NCBI GenBank assembly: GCA_026874595.1
Contig: CM049317.1
Location: 77,135,891 to 77,199,890, forward strand
From: Sipunculus nudus
Taxonomy: Eukaryota; Annelida; Sipuncula; Golfingiida; Sipunculidae
Reading direction: 5' to 3'
Length of the DNA stretch: 64,000 nt
Below, one piece after another: positions 30,601 to 40,149 of this stretch (positions within the stretch are counted from its first letter, which is position 1; each line of letters opens with the position of its first letter). Below the pieces are notes generated by a model, which had not been told where the DNA came from, did not search any database, and worked only from the letters and a program-made list of their open reading frames with translations. The position numbers and the translations under genes were made by a program.

Positions 30601-33288
30601 TAAGTCTGTGTGTCCTCTAAATCATTAACAGGAGGTTCATTTCACTCCTCAGTAAGTCTGTGTGTCCTCTAAATCATAAATGCGAAGTTCACATCACCCC
30701 TCAGTAAGTCTATCAGTGTGTCCTCTAAATCATAACAGGAGGTTCACATCACCCCTCAGTAAGTCCATCAGTGTGTCCTCTAAATCATAAACAGGAGGTT
30801 CACATCACTCCTCAGTAAGTCCATCAGTGTGTCCTCTAAATCATAAACAGGAGGTTCACATCACTCCTCAGTAAGTCAGTGTGTCCTCTAAATCATTAAC
30901 GCGAAGTTCACATCACCCATCAATAAGTCTGTGTTTTCTCTACATCATAAACAGGAGGTTCATTTCACTCCTCAGTAAGTCTGTGTGTCCTCTAAATCAA
31001 AAATGTGAGGTGTACATCACTCCTCAGTAAGTCTGTGTGTCCTCTAAATCATAAACAGGAGATTCACATCACCTCTCATTAAGTCTGTGTGTCCTCTAAA
31101 TCATAAACACGAGGTTCACATCACTCCTCAGTAAGTCAGTGTGTCCTCTAAATCATAAATGCGAGGTTCACATCACCCCTCAGTAAGTCCATCAGTGTGT
31201 CCTCTAAATCATAAATGCGAGGTTCACATCACCCCTCAGTAAGTCCATCAGTGTGTCCTCTAAATCATTAACGCGAAGTTCACATCACCCATCAGTAAGT
31301 CTGTGTGTCCTCTAAATCATTAACAGGAGGTTCATTTCACTCTCAGGAAGTCTGTGTGTCCTCTAAATCATAAATGCGAAGTTCACATTACCCCTCAGTA
31401 AGTCTATCAGTGTGTCCTCTAAATCATAACAGGAGGTTCACATCACCCCTCAGTAAGTCCATCAGTGTGTCCTCTAAATCATAAACAGGAGGTTCACATC
31501 ACTCCTCAGTAAGTCCATCAGTGTGTCCTCTAAATCATAAACAGGAGGTTCACATCACTCCTCAGTAAGTCAGTGTGTCCTCTAAATCATTAACGCGAAG
31601 TTCACATCACCCATCAATAAGTCTGTGTTTCCTCTACATCATAAACAGGAGGTTCATTTCACTCCTCAGTAAGTCTGTGTGTCCTCTAAATCAAAAATGC
31701 GAGGTGTACATCACTCCTCAGTAAGTCTGTGTGTCCTCTAAATCATAAACAGGAGATTCACATCACCTCTCATTATGTCTGTGTGTCCTCTAAATCATAA
31801 ACACGAGGTTCACATCACTCCTCAGTAAGTCAGTGTGTCCTCTAAATAATAAACACAACGTTCACATCACCCCTCAGTAAGTCCATCAGTGTGTCCTCTA
31901 AATCATAAACGCGAGGTTCACATCACTCCTCAGTAAGTCCATCAGTGTGTCCTCTAAATCAAAAACAGGAGGTTCACATCACCCTTCAGTAAGTCTGTGT
32001 GTCCTCTTAATCATAAATGCGAGGTTCACATCACTCCTCTGTAAGTCAGTGTGTCCTCTAAATAATAATCACAAGGTTCACATCACTCCTCAGTAAGTCT
32101 GTGTGTCCTCTAAATCATAAACAGGAGGTTCACATCACTCCTCATAAAGTCTTGTGTGTCCTCTAAATCATTTACGCGAAGTTCACATCACCCCTCAGTA
32201 AGTCTGTGTCCTCTAAATCATAAACAGGTGGTTCACATCACCCCTCTGTCTGTGTGTCCTCTAAATCATAAACACGAGGTTCACATCACTCCTCAGTAAG
32301 TCTGTGTGTCCTCTAAATCATTAATGCGAAGTTCACATCACCCCTCAGTAAGTCAATCTGTGTGTCCTCTAAATCATTAAATTGAGGTTCAAATCACCCA
32401 TCAGTAAGTCTGTGTGTCCTCTAAATCATAAATAGGAGGTTTATTTCACTCCTCAGTAAGTCTGTGTGTCCTCTAAATCATAAATGCGAGGTGTACATCA
32501 CTCCTCAGTAAGTCTGTGTGTCCTCTAAATCATAAATAAGGTGATGTTTAAATGCAAGAAAAAATGTAACGTATCTAATTTGCATTTAATATGGCAAAAT
32601 GTAACGGGTAAAAATTTTATGTTAGCAGCTAATATGGAAAGTCTGCCAGAGACAAATGTAGAACATAACATGCTCTTTCTGCAGAAGATAAAATGAAATT
32701 TACCTAATTTCCAAGTCCATGTTTCTGTAAATATAGAGGATATTGAAAAACACAGAGAAGTTTGCCTCACATTAAGAAACAGTTGATGTCTTAATTGTAA
32801 ACATAATAGTATGTCGAATGTAGAACAGAAACATGTTTGAGGAATGACAAGTTTGTATGTGATCTTAGAGTATACAGTGGTGACCCACCTAATTTATGGC
32901 CCAGGTAACTTAGAATATCACAAATATGACCACCTTCCAAAATGACCACTTTGGTCTGTCCCCATGGTGGTCGGTATTGTGGGGTTCTGTACATCTATTT
33001 TTAGCACAAAATCTTTTAAGCAGTTCATGCTTACAAGAAAAAATGATGGACAAATTGGCATCAGTGATGTTGGATGTTGTATGTATAGAAATAAATCCCA
33101 AGATATCAAGTTTTACATTTTTAATTTTTTATGTACAGAACTGAATACATATGCTGTTTTTCAGGTTTACTGCAGAATTCGCTCAAAGAAACGTGGATGT
33201 GGTCTTTAAGATGGGAGTACCAGAGGTGCCACCTGGAACAGTCAAAATCGTCCGTAAAAGCAACAAACTAGAAGTTCTGCAGCCTTGA
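444..33288 (+). CDS. MYO1B: Class I unconventional myosin, MYO1B/MYO1A-like: neck and TH1 tail (5' part outside window)
   Basis: Joined exons 444-605, 905-1036, 1896-2002, 2259-2394, 3234-3386, 5742-5899 and 33165-33288 give about 323 residues ending in a TGA stop. All introns are GT-AG and all phases join. The protein starts near the last IQ motif (IRKYFMGWQVRKEYRK) and runs through the whole TH1 tail. Marks of the MYO1A/B tail are SMSPLDSNWPP, FHRWRCNKYR, ASDIFREKKSVYP, VPFKGDYVRI, KVNRKNGK, KKGDFVMSTEHVVEVVAKT and a basic C-terminus ending KLEVLQP. Known of the family: single-headed, membrane-linked actin motors; the IQ helix binds calmodulin and the TH1 domain binds anionic phospholipids, as in microvilli and endosomal tubules. 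Assignment to MYO1B rather than MYO1C/D/G rests on remembered similarity of the tail, not an alignment. The motor domain must lie before position 1. The last intron is 27.3 kb of minisatellite, very odd for a gene whose other visible introns are 0.26-2.4 kb. Confidence 0.92.
829..875 (+). pseudogene. Partial tandem duplicate of the next exon's 5' end, with its acceptor
   Basis: The stretch from about 810 to 875 (tctcttgttattttacag, then RIQYLENIWYFLTSMS in frame) is a diverged copy of 885-951 (tctcttgtaattttacag, then KVQYLENLRYRLPSMS). The copy keeps a good 3' splice site but has no donor. If its acceptor at 827-828 were used, the frame would run through the intron remnant and stop at TGA near 917. 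It is best read as a dead partial exon duplication that leaves a decoy acceptor 76 bp before the real one. Confidence 0.8.
905..1036 (+). CDS. MYO1B: MYO1B-like exon: start of TH1 tail
   Basis: Acceptor ttttacag ends at 904 and donor GTAAGT starts at 1037; 132 bp, 44 codons in phase 0. It encodes KVQYLENLRYRLPSMSPLDS followed by NWPPCSPLYLQTNRILREIF and HRWR, the conserved stretch linking neck to TH1 in MYO1A/B. Confidence 0.92.
1037..1895 (+). other. MYO1B-like intron, unique sequence
   Basis: AT-rich intron of 859 bp from GTAAGT to tgattgtag. No repeat, RNA gene or other coding signal was seen. Confidence 0.8.
1896..2002 (+). CDS. MYO1B: MYO1B-like exon: TH1
   Basis: Acceptor tgattgtag before 1896, donor GTGAGT at 2003; 107 bp ending in phase 2 (AC). 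It encodes CNKYRARFDDSSRKQMEEKV then AASDIFREKKSVYPK. The R-W-R-C-N/K-K-Y-R junction with the previous exon is typical of MYO1A/B tails. Confidence 0.92.
2259..2394 (+). CDS. MYO1B: MYO1B-like exon: TH1 core
   Basis: Acceptor aaaattgcag before 2259, donor GTGAGG at 2395; 136 bp. The first base completes the codon left by the previous exon. It encodes VSVPFKGDYVRIRQNEKWKK and then a strand and helix ending VQKVNRKNGK, the TH1 segment VPFxGDY...KVNRxNGK. A longer open frame across this region belongs to another frame and is not the gene. Confidence 0.92.
2395..3233 (+). other. MYO1B-like intron with a 14-base G run
   Basis: AT-rich intron of 839 bp. The only notable item is a run of 14 G at 2995-3008, a possible polymerase slippage or G-quadruplex site. 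Nothing else was recognised. Confidence 0.75.
3234..3386 (+). CDS. MYO1B: MYO1B-like exon: TH1 PH-like strands
   Basis: Acceptor tttttttaaag before 3234, donor GTAAAT at 3387; 153 bp, 51 codons in phase 0. It encodes MVPHLFVLSTQAMLILDQ and KYRIPLSDIRSMHLSPF, ending FFHLSQ. This alternation of hydrophobic strands corresponds to the PH-like first strands of TH1 that contact phosphoinositides. Confidence 0.92.
3624..4906 (-). mobile_element. Non-autonomous tandem-core element D (HINE/pearl-like), - orientation
   Basis: On the - strand it starts ACTAGAATATCAGC (4906 downward), with a 6-bp hairpin (ATCAGC/GCTGAT, 4883-4898) and a subterminal repeat AGCCCTCAGCC. It ends in a hairpin (stems AGCCC and CAGCC, 3629-3655) followed by AAAA. 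A GGAC-type tetranucleotide run (3677-3694 as GTCC) lies just inside that end. The core is about four diverged units of ~300 bp; ggatatct recurs near 3722, 4028, 4331 and 4578. Units carry the palindrome GGTGGCGCCACC (3961) or decayed forms. No protein is encoded. The layout is that of Helentron-associated elements; family placement is inference. Confidence 0.65.
4907..5738 (+). other. MYO1B-like intron, right part
   Basis: Unique AT-rich sequence between element D and the next acceptor. No gene, RNA or repeat was recognised. Confidence 0.7.
5742..5899 (+). CDS. MYO1B: MYO1B-like penultimate exon: TH1 helix
   Basis: Encodes VPPENGAPNNGDFVNKKGDF, then VMSTEHVVEVVAKTCLQAL and ending RPEVHITP plus CA of the next codon; 158 bp. 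KGDF..S.EHVIE..TK is the TH1 hallmark. The acceptor is a tandem NAGNAG (atcagcag, 5735-5741), so the exon can begin at 5739 (adding one Gln) or 5742. The donor GTAAGT is at 5900. The last ~20 coding bases (from 5879/5880) are also the start of the minisatellite unit that fills the following intron. Confidence 0.92.
5879..32540 (+). repeat. 26.7-kb minisatellite of 52/56-bp units spanning an exon end and its splice donor
   Basis: The unit reads AGGTTCACATCACCCCTCA, then GTAAGTCCATCAGTGTGTCC, then TCTAAATCATAAACAGG (56 bp). A shorter 52-bp form has GTAAGTCTGTGTGTCC or GTAAGTCAGTGTGTCC. Length divided by ~55 bp gives about 480 units; I did not count each one. Variation sits mainly in the linker (acagg, atgcg, acgct, acgcg, acaca). 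The first unit begins inside coding sequence at 5879 and the donor of the real exon is the donor of unit 1. Most units keep a perfect GTAAGT. Higher-order repeats are visible (see findings). It is transcribed as part of the last MYO1B-like intron. It is not CRISPR: there are no unique spacers. Confidence 0.97.
32541..33164 (+). other. Unique 3' end of the last MYO1B-like intron
   Basis: 624 bp of non-repetitive AT-rich DNA between the minisatellite and the acceptor, ending tgctgtttttcag. It holds the branch region of the giant intron. Small open frames on both strands here overlap each other and look like chance. Confidence 0.8.
33165..33288 (+). CDS. MYO1B: MYO1B-like terminal exon: TH1 C-terminus
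   Basis: Acceptor tgctgtttttcag before 33165; CA from the previous exon plus G makes CAG (Gln). It encodes FTAEFAQRNVDVVFKMG, then VPEVPPGTVKIVRKSNKL and EVLQP, stop TGA at 33286-33288. The F.V.F....V.VKF.QG pattern and basic K..K/R..N..LEV ending match MYO1A/B C-termini. Confidence 0.92.
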
Positions 33289-34619
33289 CCGTCATGAAGG
33301 ATTAAAGTCCCGTTATTATCTGTACAGTTGTGCTGAAGAAATAACAACACTGGCAGGAAGAAAATTGTAAAAATATTTGTTACTCAAAAGGTCAGAAGTC
33401 CTCGAAGACAGTCAGATGGAGTAACTGCAGATAAATTATAACATCATGCGGGTGTTTATCTTCAGATACACTGTGTGGATCCCAGACCAATGACTGCCTT
33501 TGGGTTTGAGCAGCCTGGTCATATTTTTAGGAGTGGTTATAACTTCAAGGTGGCCAGAAAGCATTGTTCAGCTGTACTTGTTTGAAAGCAACTAATGGAT
33601 TTGGAGAAGCTGAACTTATACAGTGACAAACCAGGTGCCATTTTCCTAAAATATTCTGGAATTATACATTAATAAATTGTCAAAATTGCTAATTACATTT
33701 ATTAATGAAGGCACTGTCACACACGTTATTGTCTAACATGCTATTAAACAAGCAGCATAACCAGTTTGTATTGAGAGGGATATGAATCGTCACTCTACAG
33801 GGCCAGCAAACCAACGCAAGTACATTTAATAGTTAATCACTTGTCAGACTTGGAAGGGTTGACATGATTAGGTGCTGTGCATTTAATTAACTTGATGAAA
33901 TGTGATATAAATAATATAATGATCAATGAGATTTGTACTTAATGGCTGCGTGCCTTGATTTGTATATATCTTACTAAACTAAAGGGAGCAGGTAAATACT
34001 TGAGTGTTTGTGTTATGTACGTATTTGTATATACAGAAACGGCACATAAGCAGGTCTTAAGTTAATTTGGCAGATCAACCATGTTCATTTTTTCTTTCAT
34101 GTGCATCCTGTTACCTTATGCACTTTCATGTTGTTCATGAATATGTATATCATATCACATGACCTTTAACCTTTCAGATCTTGTGCAGAAATAAGTGCCT
34201 CCCATACTAGTGACCTTATGATGTTCATGTTTTTCTCAGAAATCAAAGCCTTTAGGTGTGTACCAGAAAGTCCTGACAAACCACTCTCTGTGATGGACAC
34301 CTCTGTGAGCCTGGTCACTATTAGGTTTAGATAATTGTCTGGATTAATTTATTTTTGTATATTATTGATTCAGCTGGCTAAACTCAAAGATAACTGATCA
34401 TGAATCAATTGTGCGGCAGAAGTAAACAAAAATCATGCTGACATTTGTGAGAAAAGAGTAAAATGTATATTTTTTGTATGGGGAAAATTATATTCTACCA
34501 TACATTTTGTAATAACTTTACGTACATAAGATACAATGAAGCTTACTTTGTTAGGTTATAAACTGTATCATTGTGTTTGTTGACTGCCTTTTTTTTATCT
34601 GAATGACTTTTGACATTAT
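33289..34619 (+). other. 3' UTR of the MYO1B-like gene and flank
   Basis: AT-rich non-coding DNA after the TGA. The true transcript end cannot be fixed from sequence alone; the first AATAAA is at 33671. Nothing else was recognised. Confidence 0.55.
33671..33676 (+). terminator. Candidate poly(A) signal AATAAA, MYO1B-like gene
   Basis: First canonical AATAAA after the stop, 383 bp downstream. Other AT-rich hexamers follow, so this is one candidate only. Confidence 0.4.
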
Positions 34620-35101
34620 TTAAGGGGCCCAATCACCTATCTGACCGTTATAAACTAAAGGTAAACCCTAGGAGCTTTCACAAATATAGGCCAGAAAATG
34701 CAGATATCACCACACACAGGCTGATTGTTTTTTTATTGCAACATGTTCATGTGGGGGGCTGCAAAAATAATTAACACAAATTCACCAAGGGCATCTGGCA
34801 GCAAGTCAGGTAAGCCAGAGCTTAGCAATTGACCTTTCTACCTCCATATATGTGCAACCTACCACCTAAGGTTACATGTTTTTCATGATTGTCAACTTTA
34901 CTGTGTTTACAAACATGTTTTTGATAAATAAGTTCACACATCCTTCACAAAGGCATTATAAGAACTATTCACAACCAAAATTAACCTGCGAAAACATCAG
35001 TTTTTAGGAATTCATCCAGTCCTGTTACCTTAATATATACACAGGGGAAGCCAGAAATCACAAATTCATTTTCAAAAGGTAGGTGAATGGGCACCTTTTA
35101 A
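34620..35101. mobile_element. 482-bp MITE-like element flanked by TTAA
   Basis: Ends are inverted repeats: GGGGCCCAATCACCTA on the left and TAGGTGAATGGGCACCTTTT on the right, whose complement reads AAAAGGTGCCCATTCACCTA. Both ends abut TTAA (34620-34623 and 35098-35101). TTAA duplication is typical of piggyBac-type transposons, but the termini do not start with the usual CCC, so the superfamily is uncertain. There is no coding capacity. Confidence 0.5.
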
Positions 35102-36589
35102 AAAGATAAATGATTAAATACTGGTATATTATGATGCAGAAAAAAGGACATGTATATAAACTTGTACATATTTATGTACAGATATATTTGCCAATGTACA
35201 AAATGAAGTTCTCAGTCATTACTTTTCATTGTTATCTCATTCTGTGATTTTGATGTGGAACAAACTGTTTGTTGTTATGCAAGCATAATACAAAGATGCC
35301 AACAACTATTTATTCAGAAAAATAATCTCATATATAAACATTCCATATCAGGTAATAGTCACTGCATTTACATTTGTGTATATTACTGAATGGAGCTCTG
35401 TCAGCAGAAAGATGGGACGTAATTAATTTCCACAATTCAACCAATTCATTTCCACAAGTCAATCAAATTAAAAATTGACCAACCAATAACATCTCCACCA
35501 TAAATATAATGTGATATATATTAGTAAAGGTGCTTCTTTTTAAATAATTTTATTTGTTTTTGTAATTTTGTTTTTTCTTCCTGGATTTGCATTTTAAAAC
35601 TTTTGAATGTAGAATAATTGAATCCCTTCAGATAAACGAACGTAAGAATCATAATTGTTAGTCCGAATTATTTCACTTATAGACATAATCGTGTTGGATA
35701 TAAAAATTTGTAATTCTATAATACAGAAATAAGTCCGGGAGATTAGTTGTTCATATGTTGTACACACATTGTATATATTTTGGGTGTATATGCAACTGGA
35801 TTAAACATAACTCTGTATTACACAGATCTATAGCTGTGTGGAAACAATAATGTGCATGTGCCTTAGACATGCTGTCAGTCTAACTCTACCAGGGTTTTCT
35901 CCACACTGTTCGCTCACCTTTGACCTGTTATAACCTTTGACCCCTATCAGTTAATTGTCCTGACCAGGCAGATGTTCTGCTGGGAATACACCTTTTTCAC
36001 ACCTCTGTTTATACATACACACACATTCAAGCTGTAGGACCCCAAGCACTGGTTGATGCTTCAATCATTAAACTTAACTAAACATTATCCTTCAGTGAGA
36101 CTGTTGTGTATATTGTAGTGCGAGTCCAGCTTGATCATTCTGCAGGTTTAAATGAAGTTTACACTACTGGCAGGCCATCTGTTGTATTGTATTTATAAGT
36201 CCCAACTTGCTTTTTCTGCAGGAACCACACAGAAATGGTGAGAAGAAATATGCGAAAATGACCATGCTGGAGAGAACTCTGGTGCAGTTTGATGTAATTA
36301 TTTATCAGAGTAATTGACATGGAATTGGGTCTCCATATGCAAATTCTAATTGCCCTGTGTGGGAGAGCGACATTATAACACTAACGTATAAGGTTTTTCT
36401 ACAGTTGTCATGTTTGTCAAATATTGTACTCTTACTCATGAATCATGTGCATGATTATACAGAATCCTGTTTGAAACAGAATTTTTTCATGAGTGTGAAG
36501 AGAATATTAAAGAATTAATATTTCTTTGCTCTGAATCTTGTCTATGCGTGCAAGATCACTCAGATGGGGAGGGGTTTAGACCTTGGTGA
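35102..36589. other. Intergenic, nothing recognised
   Basis: AT-rich unique DNA. An exon-like stretch at 36224-36318 (ctttttctgcag followed by a short open frame ending TGA) was considered and not called because no family was recognised. Confidence 0.55.
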
Positions 36590-36593
36590 CTTA

Positions 36594-39310
36594 ACTTGGC
36601 CTGTGATTGGTGACATGAGTGGAGGCCCCTTGATCTGTGATTGGTGACATGAGTGGAGGACCCTTGGTCTGTGATTGGTGACATCAGTGGAGGCCATGGC
36701 CTGTGATTGGTGTCACCAGTGGAGGCCCCTTGATCTGTGATTGGTGACACGAGTGGAGGCCCCTTGGTTTGTGATTGGTGACACGAGTGGAGGCCATGCC
36801 CTGTGATTGGTGTCACCAGTGGAGGCCCCTTGATCTGTGATTGGTGACATGAGTGGAGGACCCTTGGTCTGTGATTGGTGACATGAGTGGAGGCCATGGC
36901 CTGTGATTGGTGTCACGAGTGGAGGCCCCTTGGCCTGTGATTGGTGTCACGAGTGGAGGCCCCTTGGCCTGTGATTGGTGTCACGAGTGGAGGACCCTTG
37001 GCTTGTGATTGGTGACATGAGTGGAGGCCCCTTGGCCTGTGATTGGTGTCACGAGTGGAGGCCCCTTGGTTTGTGATTGGTGTCACGAGTGGAGGCCCCT
37101 TGGTCTGTGATTGGTGACATGAGTGGAGGCCCCTTGGCTTGTGATTGGTGACATGAGTGGAGGCCCCTTGGTCTGTGATTGATGACATGAGTGGAGGCCC
37201 CTTGGTCTGTGATTGGGGACATGAGTGGAGGCCCCTTGGTCTGTGATTGGTGTCACCAGTGGAGGCCCCTTGGACTGTGATTGGTGACATGAGTGGAGGC
37301 CCCTTGGACTGTGATTGGTGACATGAGTTGAGGCTCCTTGGCTTGTGATTGGTGACATGAGTGGAGGACCCTTGGTTTGTGATTGGTGACATGAGTGGAG
37401 GCCATGGCCTGTGATTGGTGACATGAGTGGAGGACCCTTAGCCTGTGATTGGTGTCACGAGTTGAGGCCCCTTGGTCTGTGATTGGTGACACGAGTGGAG
37501 GCCCCTTGGACTGTGATTGGTGACATGAGTGGAGGCTCCTTGGCTTGTGATTGGTGACATGAGTGGAGGACCCTTGGTCTGTGTTTGGTGACATGAGTGG
37601 AGACCATGGCCTGTGATTGGTGACATGAGTGGAGGACCCTTAGTCTGTGATTGGTGTCACGAGTGGAGGACCCTTGGTCTGTGATTGGTGACATGAGTGG
37701 AGGCCATGGCCTGTGATTGGTGACATGAGTGGAGGACCCTTAGTCTGTGATTGGTGACATGAGAGGAGGACCCTTGGCTTGTGATTGGTGACATGAGAGG
37801 AGGACCCTTGGTCTGTTATTGGTGACATGAGAGGAGGACCCTTGGTTTGTGATTGGTGACATGAGAGGAGGACCCTTGGTTTGTGACTGGTGACATGAGT
37901 GGAGGACCCTTGGTCTGTGATTGGTGACACGAGAGGACCCTTGGTCTGTGATTGGTGACATGAGAGTAGGACCCTTGGTCTGTGATTGGTGACATGAGAG
38001 GAGGACCCTTGGTCTGTGATTGGTGACATGAGAGGAGGACCCTTGGTTTGTGATTGGTGACATGAGTGGAGGCTCCTTGGATTGTGATTGGTTACAGGAG
38101 TGGAGGACCCTTGGTCTGTGATTGGTGACATAAGAGGAGGACCTTTGGTCTGTGATTGGTGACATGAGAGGAGGACCTTTGGTCTGTGATTGGTGACATG
38201 AGAGGAGGACCCTTGGTCTGTGATTGGTGACATGAGAGGAGGGCCCTTGGTTTGTGATTGGTGACATGAGAGGAGGACCCTTGGTCTGTGATTGGTGACA
38301 TGAGAGGAGGACCCTTGGTCTGTGATTGGTGACATGAGAGGAGGACCCTTGGTCTGTGATTGGTGACATGAGTGGAGGACCCTTGGACTGTGATCGGTGA
38401 CATGAGTGGAGGACCCTTGGTCTGTGATCGGTGACATGAGTGGAGGACCCTTGGTCTGTGATCGGTGACATGAGTGGAGGACCCTTGGCTTGTGATTGGT
38501 GACAGGAGTGGAGGACCCTTGGCCTGTGATTGGTGACATGAGAGGAGGACCCTTGGTCTGTGATTGGTGACATGAGAGGAGGACCCTTGGTCTGTGATTG
38601 GTGACATGAGAGGAGGACCCTTGGTTTGTGATTGGTGACATGAGAGGAGGACCCTTGGTCTGTGATTGGTGACATGAGAGGAGGACCCTTGGTTTGTGAT
38701 TGGTGACATGAGTGGAGGACCCTTGGACTGTGATTGGTTACATGAGTGGAGGACCCTTGGTCTGTGATTGCTGACATGAGAGGAGGACCCTTGGTCTGTG
38801 ATTGCTGACATGAGAGGAGGACCCTTGGTCTGTGATTGCTGACATGAGAGGAGGACCCTTGGTCTGTGATTGCTGACATGAGAGGAGGACCCTTGGTCTG
38901 TGATTGCTGACATGAGAGGAGGACCCTTGGTCTGTGATTGCTGACATGAGAGGAGGACCCTTGGTCTGTGATTGCTGACATGAGAGGAGGACCCTTGGTC
39001 TGTGATTGGTGACATGAGTGGAGGACCCTTGGTCTGTGATTGGTGACATGAGTGGAGGACCCTTGGACTGTGATTGGTGACATGAGTGGAGGACCCTTGG
39101 ACTGTGATTGGTGACATGAGTGGAGGACCCTTGGTCTGTAATTGGTGACATGAGTGGAGGACCCTTAGACTGTGATTGGTGACATGAGTGGAGGCCCCTT
39201 GATCTGTGATTGGTGACATGAGTGGAGGCTCCTTGGCTTGTGATTGGTGACATGAGTGGAGGCCATGGCCTGTGATTGGTGACATGAGTGGAGGCCCCTT
39301 GGCCTGTGAC
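36594..39310. repeat. 34-bp minisatellite with a CCAAT box in each unit, ~80 copies
   Basis: The + strand unit is GTGATTGGTGACATGAGTGG followed by AGGACCCTTGGTCT (34 bp). ATTGG is an inverted CCAAT; the - strand gives CACCAATCAC in almost every unit. Linker variants: gagtggaggccc and gccatggcc to the left, gagaggaggaccc to the right. Seven adjacent units at about 38765-39000 share gattgctgac, losing CCAAT, a sign of recent local amplification. The unit has no stop codon in any of the three reverse frames, so open frames of up to 447 codons overlap in all three; these are a by-product of the repeat, not genes. Confidence 0.95.
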
Positions 39311-40149
39311 AGACATCCCTTTCAGCATTAGTTATAATTGCTCAATGAACAAGGAGACAAGAGATTTGTGTTAAATGTTCTATTGCTCGCATATCACATA
39401 CATTCACAATGTACATGCACCAACCATACTGCAGTAGGCTCAGTACTATAAGTCAATGGTACTACATCGAGTCGTGTGGACCACTCGGGCCACAGCTTCT
39501 CAGTGTAAAACATAAGTAATACTTAACAGTAAATGCTTTGGCAAGTACTAACAAATACACCAGTAAACAGACACCATGTCATCAATAAATACATCACCTT
39601 AATAAAACACTAATCTGGCTGTTCTACGTCTGGCAATTCTGTGTTGTTCTCATTATGCTTCATGATAAATGCCTCCAAGTTTGGTCAATCATGTGCCTGG
39701 CCGATAAATCTTTAAGTTTATATCTGGGCATGAAGCAAAACTGACAATACCAGTGCAATCTAGTGTTCATGCATGAAACATTTTAAAATTTGTCTACATT
39801 ATGTGGATGAACATAAAGGATTCTTCCCTTTTGGTTCATAGAGTGAACACCAGATGGCCCCACTAAACATTCATGGTACCTTTCACAGTCAAAATGGGAA
39901 AATTCTGTAATCTTATTATCACCACGACAAATTCTTATATTTAAGGATGAAAATTATTTTTTCAAAATGCCCCAAACTAAGAATATCAGAACCTGGAAGT
40001 TTACCAATGGGAGAGCAACTATTTGTGCAATGCTACCTCAGAAAAAGACCTGTTCCTGCTATATTATACAAACCTATAAAAAACACAGCTGTTGTTTGTT
40101 ACCTGACGTGATGCTTAAAAAATGTTTGGAACTATAAACTAAAGAAGGG
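39311..40149. other. Intergenic, nothing recognised
   Basis: Unique AT-rich DNA between the 34-bp array and element A. No coding or RNA signal was seen. Confidence 0.55.

Noticed and set aside
5879-32540. Regular repeats of ~50 bp resemble a CRISPR array at first sight
   Set aside because: The whole unit repeats with no unique spacers, it sits in an intron of an animal gene and there are no cas genes.
32525-33209. Several short open frames on both strands around the last MYO1B intron
   Set aside because: They overlap one another in all frames; the true coding part is only 33165-33288 in a different frame.
36224-36318. Exon-like stretch after ctttttctgcag, open to a TGA
   Set aside because: The MYO1B-like gene already ends at 33288 and the ~31 residues match nothing I recognise; a chance acceptor plus short frame.
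36556-39328. Long - strand open frames (up to 447 codons) as a repeat protein
   Set aside because: All three reverse frames are open because the 34-bp unit lacks stops; no start context, splice sites or domain.
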